A stretch of DNA of 10,950 nt from Rhodospirillales bacterium (GTDB taxonomy: Bacteria; Pseudomonadota; Alphaproteobacteria; Rhodospirillales; JABHCV01): assembly GCA_016776705.1 (NCBI GenBank), contig JADHSW010000091.1:1-10950 (forward strand). Reading direction: 5' to 3'. Numbering within the stretch: the stretch's first letter is position 1; each line of letters starts with the position of its first letter. Position numbers and translations under genes: made by a program. Under the pieces are notes generated by a model that saw only the letters and a list, made by a program, of their open reading frames with translations, had not been told where the DNA came from and made no database searches. Positions 6,821 to 10,950 of this stretch are shown here, in pieces.

Positions 6821-8629
6821 TTATTGTCGCAGGGGGGCGCACATAGTTGCAAGCCATTCCCTGTCTTCGTCGGTCAATTGATCTTTTGCGGTTTGAAGAA
6901 CCAGACAGTGATAATCGTCAATCCAGGTACGTTCCTGTTCGTCCAGCATAACAGGATCAATCAAGCGCCGGTCAATGGGCACAAGGGTTAGCGGTTCGAA
7001 CTCAAGAAATGACTTTACTGTGCTGCTTTCTGTTACCACCAGAAGACTTTCAATGCGGATGCCGTAGCGATCCACAAGATACAGGCCCGGTTCATTCGAA
7101 ATGATCATCCCGGCCTCGAACGCAACGGTGCTTCCCGCTGCCAGGCGGTGCGGACCTTCGTGAACGCCAAGGTAGGAGCCGACCCCATGACCCGTGCCGT
7201 GGTCGTAGTTCAGGCCCGCTCGCCACAGGTGCTGGCGAGCCAACGCATCAAGTTGCCCACCACTTGTGCCTGCCGGGAAGCGCGCCGAAGCGATGGCGAC
7301 ATGACCTTTAAGGACAAGGGTGAAGTGCCTGCGCATTTCGTCAGACGGATCGCCAATAGGCAGGGTACGGGTAATATCTGTGGTGCCATCCAGATACTGG
7401 GCGCCGCTATCCAGCAGCAACAGAGAGCCCTGTTCCAGCTTCCGGTTGCTTTCGGGCGTCGCCTTATAATGGACAATCGCGCCGTTGGGACCGGAACCGG
7501 CGATGGTGGGAAAGCTCAATTCCCTGAAATGCTCATTATCGCGCCGGAACGTCTCCAGCTTGTCCGATATCTCCAGTTCCGTGAGTGTGCCGCCGAGAAC
7601 GGCATCATCCAACCATTTCAGGAAACGGATCATGGCCACGGCGTCACGACGGTGGGCGGCACGAGCGCCATTAATCTCTGTATTGTTTTTGCGCGCCCTT
7701 TGCAGTTTGGTCGGGTCTGTATCGAAGTGGATTTCCGCGCCAGCCCTTTTCAGGCGCGACAATGTCCAGTCCGTAGCCGAATTTTTATCCAGGCAGACTT
7801 TCAGGCCTTGCCTGCCCGCCTCATCAAGTTTGCCGGGGAATTGAACGATATCATGCAGGACTGTTCGGTTGCCTAATTGGGAAATTGTTTGTTGTGAAAA
7901 TTTCTCCGGATTGGCGAACAGGTCGGCGCGGCCACTGGCGTGGACAATGGCGTAACTTTGGGTGAGCGGGGTGTAGGCGGTGTCGCCGCCGCGAATGTTG
8001 AAGGTCCAGGCGATGGCGTCCATTTCATTCAGGACAATGGCATCCCTACCTGATTTTTTCAGGCCTTCGGCAATGGTATTAATCTTGTCATCGCTGCTGC
8101 GCCCGGTGTAGGCGATATCGTGATGGTTGACCGGGGCGAAAGGCGGGGCAGGGCGGTCCCTCCACAGTTTATCAATGGGATTTTCTTCAACGCCAATGGC
8201 CTTTGCCTCTTTCACCTTTAGCGCGGATTTTAGTTCTTTAATGCTGGCGATGCTGTGAAGCCTTGGGTCGTAGCCAATTTTTTCCCCGGCCCCGATTTTT
8301 TCGGCCAGCCATTGGGTGGCGGAAGGGTCACGATAATGGTGAACGTCGACTAAGGCTGGATCGACCTGCCGGGCCGCCTGCAGGGTGTATCGGCCATCGA
8401 CGAATAAATGCACTTTGCCTGCGTACAGGATGGCGGTACCTGCCGATCCGGTAAAGCCGGTCAACCATCGGAGTCTCATGTTGTTTTCAGATATGTACTC
8501 GCCCTGAAACTCGTCGGCCTGGGGGACGATAAACCCCTGAAGCCCGGAAGCCCGTATCGACTCAAGGGTGGCGGGTATGGATTGGGGCTGTTTGTAGTCC
8601 ATGGCGTTCTTTTGCGTCATTTTGTCCAT
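6821..8629 (-). CDS. pepP: Xaa-Pro aminopeptidase (aminopeptidase P family, M24B), long form
   Basis: A cytoplasmic dinuclear metallopeptidase that removes the N-terminal residue preceding proline; 602 residues from the ATG at 8629, matching the long (about 600 aa) three-domain aminopeptidase P rather than E. coli PepP (about 440). Two creatinase-type N-terminal domains (the first with GFIVPQADEFQGEY, 32-45, and WLTGFTGSAGTA, 55-66) precede the pita-bread catalytic domain from about 320. The metal ligands are all visible: D407 (LLLLDSG), D418 (DGTTDITR), H481 (DHGTGHGVG), E513 (SNEPGLY) and E527 (GIRIES); H387 (AIVHYKA) and H490 (GVHEGP) are the usual active-site histidines. The start is uncertain: ATGs at 8629, 8620 and 8602 are all possible and none has a strong ribosome-binding site; the frame open to 8773 overlaps the divergent thioesterase gene and is unlikely. 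It lies 34 bp upstream of the betaine-class transporter genes on the same strand, so they may be cotranscribed. Confidence 0.93.
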   Translation of the reverse strand: MDKMTQKNAMDYKQPQSIPATLESIRASGLQGFIVPQADEFQGEYISENNMRLRWLTGFTGSAGTAILYAGKVHLFVDGRYTLQAARQVDPALVDVHHYRDPSATQWLAEKIGAGEKIGYDPRLHSIASIKELKSALKVKEAKAIGVEENPIDKLWRDRPAPPFAPVNHHDIAYTGRSSDDKINTIAEGLKKSGRDAIVLNEMDAIAWTFNIRGGDTAYTPLTQSYAIVHASGRADLFANPEKFSQQTISQLGNRTVLHDIVQFPGKLDEAGRQGLKVCLDKNSATDWTLSRLKRAGAEIHFDTDPTKLQRARKNNTEINGARAAHRRDAVAMIRFLKWLDDAVLGGTLTELEISDKLETFRRDNEHFRELSFPTIAGSGPNGAIVHYKATPESNRKLEQGSLLLLDSGAQYLDGTTDITRTLPIGDPSDEMRRHFTLVLKGHVAIASARFPAGTSGGQLDALARQHLWRAGLNYDHGTGHGVGSYLGVHEGPHRLAAGSTVAFEAGMIISNEPGLYLVDRYGIRIESLLVVTESSTVKSFLEFEPLTLVPIDRRLIDPVMLDEQERTWIDDYHCLVLQTAKDQLTDEDREWLATMCAPLRQ

Positions 8630-8635
8630 CGGGAA

Positions 8636-8691
8636 TTGATTGCAGAAAATCGTTCTATCTAGATAATGGGGGGCAGAAAGGGAGGCGGCAA
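8636..8691. promoter_or_regulatory. Divergent pepP/paaI promoter region with a 10-bp palindrome
   Basis: Only 62 bp separate the pepP and paaI starts. TATCTAGATA (8656-8665) is a perfect palindrome near the middle. A minus-strand promoter can be drawn as TTGCCG (8686-8691) and CATTAT (8663-8668) with a 17-bp spacer; a plus-strand one as TTGATT (8636-8641) with TAGATA (8660-8665, 18-bp spacer) or GATAAT (8662-8667, 20-bp spacer). Both putative -10 elements overlap the palindrome, so a protein bound there could control both directions. Each element matches consensus only partly, and a 10-bp A/T-rich palindrome can arise by chance. Confidence 0.3.
8680..8685 (+). promoter_or_regulatory. Ribosome-binding site supporting the GTG start of paaI
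   Basis: GGGAGG six bases before the GTG at 8692. The first in-frame ATG is 45 codons further in, within the fold, so this site decides for the GTG start. Confidence 0.75.
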
Positions 8692-9165
8692 GTGAACAGT
8701 GACAAATCTGAGGAAAAACAACGACTTGCCGAAAGGGTTTCGGAAGGCTTGTACGAAGTTGATTACACAGCAAAAGCTTTGGGGATCAGCATTGATGCCA
8801 TAGGACCGGGATCAGCACGAGGGGCGATGATTGTTCGCAAGGATATGTTGAATTCACATGGAACTTGCCATGGCGGAATGATTTTTACCCTTGCCGACAC
8901 GGTATTTGCCTACGCCTGTAATTCGGAAAACAAGGCGACCGTGGCGCTTTCATGTACAATCGATTACGCCAAGCCAGCCCAGCTGGGAGAGCGGCTTGTC
9001 GCCGAGGGGGCGCGTAATTTTCGAAATTCCAGAACGGGTACCTATGACATCACTGTCACCAAGGAGGATGGCACCATTGTCGCCCTTTTCCGTGGCGGGT
9101 CGTATCAGGTAAATGCCCAGTCCGTACCCGGATTAAATGAGCGCCTGGAAAAGGAAGATAATTGA
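8692..9165 (+). CDS. paaI: Hydroxyphenylacetyl-CoA thioesterase PaaI-type hotdog protein
   Basis: A 157-residue hotdog-fold acyl-CoA thioesterase, slightly longer than E. coli PaaI (about 140). PaaI hydrolyses phenylacetyl-CoA derivatives, especially ring-hydroxylated ones, and frees CoA when the phenylacetate pathway stalls; it acts in the cytoplasm as a tetramer. The diagnostic stretch is LNSHGTCHGGMIFTLADTVF (53-72): N54, the H56-G57...H60-G61-G62 loop and D69, equivalent to the catalytic Asp of PaaI, are present. The strand following, VALSCTIDYAKPAQLGERLVAEG, is typical of the family's central helix-to-sheet region. Translation starts at a GTG with GGGAGG six bases upstream. It is followed after 81 bp by the PaaK-type ligase on the same strand, which ties it to aromatic acyl-CoA chemistry. 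The charged C-terminal tail (NERLEKEDN) is unremarkable. Substrate specificity is inferred from family and neighbour. Confidence 0.92.
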   Translation: MNSDKSEEKQRLAERVSEGLYEVDYTAKALGISIDAIGPGSARGAMIVRKDMLNSHGTCHGGMIFTLADTVFAYACNSENKATVALSCTIDYAKPAQLGERLVAEGARNFRNSRTGTYDITVTKEDGTIVALFRGGSYQVNAQSVPGLNERLEKEDN

Positions 9166-9175
9166 CGACGATCAT

Positions 9176-9204
9176 TTGTATAAAAAGGCTTAATACGCTA
9201 TTGT
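9176..9204 (+). promoter_or_regulatory. Candidate promoter upstream of paaK
   Basis: TTGTAT (9176-9181) and TATTGT (9199-9204) are separated by 17 bp in the A/T-rich gap between paaI and paaK. The -35 matches consensus in three positions and the -10 in four. It could give paaK an extra start besides read-through from paaI. Weak evidence. Confidence 0.28.
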
Positions 9205-9246
9205 GTACCGAATTAAGTATATGTGCACCCAGGGGAGTCTACCAGA

Positions 9247-10554
9247 ATGAATGCAGAAGTGCCGTCAAAGGCCGATCTTGATCCAATTGAAACCGCCAGT
9301 CGTGATGAAATCGGGGCGTTGCAGCTCGAACGCCTGAAATGGAGTTTAAAGCACTGTTACGACAACGTCGGTCATTACAAGAAGGCATTTGACGCTGCGG
9401 GCGTCCACCCCGATGACCTTAAACAGCTTTCCGATCTGGCCAGATTTCCCTTAACCGTCAAGGATGACCTGCGGCAGAACTATCCGTTTGGCATGTTCGC
9501 CGTGCCCGAAAACCAGATCGTTCGTATTCATGCATCCAGCGGCACGACGGGCAAACCGACGGTCGTCGCCTATACCAAAAACGATATTGATATGTGGGCG
9601 GGCCTGATGGCGCGCTCTATCCGCGCTGCGGGTGGACGGCCCGGGGACAGGCTGCATAACGCTTATGGCTATGGGCTTTTTACGGGGGGGCTGGGCGCGC
9701 ACTACGGGTCCGAAGCTCTGGGCTGCGTGACGATCCCCATGTCCGGTGGTCAAACCGAAAAGCAGGTTCAGCTTATCAATGACTTCAAACCCAGAATTAT
9801 CTGTGTGACGCCGTCCTATTTGATGGCTATTGCCGATGAATTTGAGCGTCAGAATTTGGACCCTCGTAAGTCTTCGTTACAGGTAGGCCTGCTTGGAGCC
9901 GAACCCTGGACTCAGGCAATGCGCGAGGAAATCGAAGCCCGTTTCAATATGGATGCCATCGATGTTTATGGCATGTCTGAACTCATGGGGCCGGGTGTGT
10001 CCTGCGAGTGTGTTGAAACCAAGGACGGCCTGCATATCTGGGAAGATCATTTCTACCCTGAAATCATCAATCCCGATACTGGCGAGGTATTGCCCGATGG
10101 TGAACAGGGAGAACTTGTCTTTACCTCGCTTTCGAAAGAGGCCTTCCCGATTATTCGCTATCGTACCCGTGATTTAACCCGCCTGCTTCCCGGCACGGCG
10201 CGCACCCATCGGCGTATGGAAAAATTATCCGGGCGTACCGATGACATGCTGATTATTCGCGGCGTCAACGTATTCCCGTCTCAGATAGAGGAAATCATCC
10301 TTAAAGACCCTCGTCTTTCACCACATTATTATCTGGAAGTAAGTCGTAACGGTCCCCTGGATGAAATAAGTGTTTTCGTCGAAATCCGTCCGGATGCTGA
10401 CGATTTCAGTGATGATTTCCGCGCCAAAATTGCGAAAGACCTTGTTCACCACATCAAATCCTATATCGGTGTGTCAGTTAAGGCTAATGTGGTTCCGGTC
10501 GATGAAATAGAGCGTTCGCTTGGCAAAGCAAAACGAATCATCGATAAACGATAG
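9247..10554 (+). CDS. paaK: Phenylacetate--CoA ligase, PaaK type (ANL superfamily)
   Basis: A 435-residue adenylate-forming ligase, the normal PaaK length (about 430-440). It converts phenylacetate or a similar aryl acid, ATP and CoA to the acyl-CoA, AMP and pyrophosphate in the cytoplasm. Visible motifs: the phosphate-binding loop HASSGTTGKPTVV (95-107), NAYGYGLFTGGLGAHYG (138-154), the aromatic-adenine motif VYGMSELMGPG (240-250), the ribose-binding D309 in RYRTRDL, the hinge GRTDDMLIIRGVNVFPSQIE (329-348) that opens the C-terminal domain, and the C-terminal lysine K427 in SLGKAKR. The ATG at 9247 has AGGGGAG nine bases upstream; the in-frame GTG at 9223 is less likely because it lies ahead of that site. 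It sits between the PaaI-type thioesterase and a small DUF2384-like gene, with a LivF end converging from the right, as in alphaproteobacterial aromatic-acid uptake clusters. Phenylacetate itself is the likely but unproven substrate. Confidence 0.94.
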   Translation: MNAEVPSKADLDPIETASRDEIGALQLERLKWSLKHCYDNVGHYKKAFDAAGVHPDDLKQLSDLARFPLTVKDDLRQNYPFGMFAVPENQIVRIHASSGTTGKPTVVAYTKNDIDMWAGLMARSIRAAGGRPGDRLHNAYGYGLFTGGLGAHYGSEALGCVTIPMSGGQTEKQVQLINDFKPRIICVTPSYLMAIADEFERQNLDPRKSSLQVGLLGAEPWTQAMREEIEARFNMDAIDVYGMSELMGPGVSCECVETKDGLHIWEDHFYPEIINPDTGEVLPDGEQGELVFTSLSKEAFPIIRYRTRDLTRLLPGTARTHRRMEKLSGRTDDMLIIRGVNVFPSQIEEIILKDPRLSPHYYLEVSRNGPLDEISVFVEIRPDADDFSDDFRAKIAKDLVHHIKSYIGVSVKANVVPVDEIERSLGKAKRIIDKR

Positions 10555-10591
10555 GTCAACAAGACTGGTTTAATCGGAGCATCAGGCAACT

Positions 10592-10783
10592 ATGAGCAAT
10601 TATGAAATTGCCCTGGACAGGGCGACCTACGTACTTGGCGACAAGGCACGGGCCAAGGAATGGCTGGAAAAAATGAGTGGTACCCTTGGTAGTTCGCCAA
10701 AGGAACTTCTTTCAACCGACGAAGGCCTGCAACGCGTTATGCGTCATATCAAAAGCGTCGAATTGGCAAACGATACTGATTAA
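10592..10783 (+). CDS. Small protein resembling the MbcA/ParS/Xre antitoxin C-terminal domain (DUF2384)
   Basis: A 63-residue protein that looks like a free-standing toxin-binding domain of the MbcA/ParS/Xre group. The match I see by eye covers nearly the whole chain: a helix with A-x-x-V-L-G-D (8-17 region: RATYVLGDKARAKEWL), the A-x-x-W-L element (A21-W24-L25), then LGSSPKELLSTDEGLQRVMRHI (32-53), which carries the family's L-G-x-S-P-x-x-L-L-x-T-x-E-G-x-x-x-V pattern. There is no room for the N-terminal helix-turn-helix of full Xre antitoxins (usually 120-150 residues), and no RES-domain toxin follows: the next gene converges from the other strand. It begins 37 bp after paaK. Its ribosome-binding site is poor: GGAG lies 12 bases from the ATG and only AGG is closer. 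It is probably cotranscribed with paaK. A role as antitoxin is doubtful without a partner; an adaptor or regulator function is possible. Confidence is high that it is a gene, moderate for the family. Confidence 0.75.
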   Translation: MSNYEIALDRATYVLGDKARAKEWLEKMSGTLGSSPKELLSTDEGLQRVMRHIKSVELANDTD

Positions 10784-10844
10784 TCCCGCCAGACAAGAAT
10801 AGCCAGTAGGCTTTGTTTAGGATGAATTAGCGGCAGGATGCTTC

Positions 10845-10950
10845 TTATATCCCCAGATAGGCTTCCTTGACCTTGTCGTTGGCGAGCAGGGTAGGGCCTG
10901 TGTCTGCTAAAACAATGCCACCTGCTTCCAGCACGTAACCGCGATCCGCG
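10845..10950 (-). CDS. livF: Branched-chain amino acid-type ABC transporter ATP-binding protein LivF (partial, C-terminal end)
   Basis: The last 35 residues of an ABC ATPase whose body lies beyond the right edge. The sequence ends with ADRGYVLEAGGIVLADTG...LLANDKVKEAYLGI and a TAA stop at 10845-10847. The R-G-Y-V-L-E-x-G-x-I-V-L run and the terminal V-x-x-A-Y-L-G are hallmarks of the LivF subfamily of HAAT (hydrophobic amino acid) transporters; LivG would normally show a different tail. LivF energises import of branched-chain amino acids or, in clusters next to paaK, of aromatic acids. It converges on the paaI-paaK-small gene unit with a 61-bp gap that holds no convincing terminator. No catalytic motif lies within the window, so the call rests on the tail alone. 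Confidence 0.85.
   Translation of the reverse strand, partial: ADRGYVLEAGGIVLADTGPTLLANDKVKEAYLGI

Noticed and set aside
6787..6852. Longer N-terminus for the binding protein, overlapping pepP
   Set aside because: It would put 22 polar residues ahead of a normal signal peptide, and a strong ribosome-binding site precedes the inner ATG.
7148..7876. A 242-residue open frame on the plus strand inside pepP
   Set aside because: It is antisense to the metal-binding domain of a well-supported peptidase and shows no recognisable domain.
9674..9680. Run of seven G within paaK, a possible phase-variation tract (another lies in the aminotransferase gene near 1268)
   Set aside because: Seven G encode the conserved Gly-Gly of the PaaK motif, the frame is intact, and such enzymes are not known phase-variable loci.
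10798..10818. AGCC-AGTA-GGCT hairpin followed by TTGTTT between the small gene and livF
   Set aside because: The stem is only 4 bp and the T tract is interrupted, too weak to call a terminator.

Overview
The window reads as ordinary chromosomal metabolic DNA from a Gram-negative proteobacterium, most likely an alphaproteobacterium of the Rhodospirillales type. Base composition is moderate, around half G+C by eye. The assignment rests on gene content (Spu/Puu-type polyamine genes, a quaternary-amine ABC operon, a PaaI-PaaK pair next to a Liv-type ABC transporter) and is inference. I see no tRNA, rRNA, CRISPR array, insertion sequence, integrase or other mobile element. Coding density is very high and no gap exceeds about 90 bp.

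Region 1 (1-2796, minus strand) is a polyamine uptake and breakdown operon. In transcription order it holds a PuuD/SpuA-type gamma-glutamyl-GABA hydrolase, a SpuC-type class III aminotransferase, and a PotF/SpuD-type binding protein that runs off the left edge and carries a lipoprotein signal. The order resembles the Pseudomonas spu operon without spuB. Region 2 (2883-4040, plus strand) is a divergent YcaD-like MFS transporter whose last 20 bases overlap the end of the convergent proV-like gene.

Region 3 (4021-8629, minus strand) is a probable four-gene transcript: a large M24 aminopeptidase P, then the periplasmic binding protein, permease and ATPase of a glycine betaine/choline/proline-betaine class ABC importer. 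The ATPase lacks the C-terminal CBS pair of E. coli ProV and starts at a GTG overlapping the end of the permease gene.

Region 4 (8692-10783, plus strand) starts from a short intergenic region shared with pepP. It encodes a PaaI-type hotdog thioesterase, a PaaK-type phenylacetate-CoA ligase and a 63-residue protein resembling the MbcA/ParS/Xre antitoxin C-terminal domain (DUF2384), with no toxin beside it. The right edge (10845-10950, minus strand) is the C-terminus of a LivF-type ABC ATPase. Together region 4 suggests uptake, CoA activation and thioester salvage of an aromatic acid.

No clearly new system is visible. The points most worth following are the orphan antitoxin-like protein, the spu-like cluster lacking its glutamine-synthetase-like gene, the lipidated binding protein, and a stop-codon hairpin between puuD and spuC.
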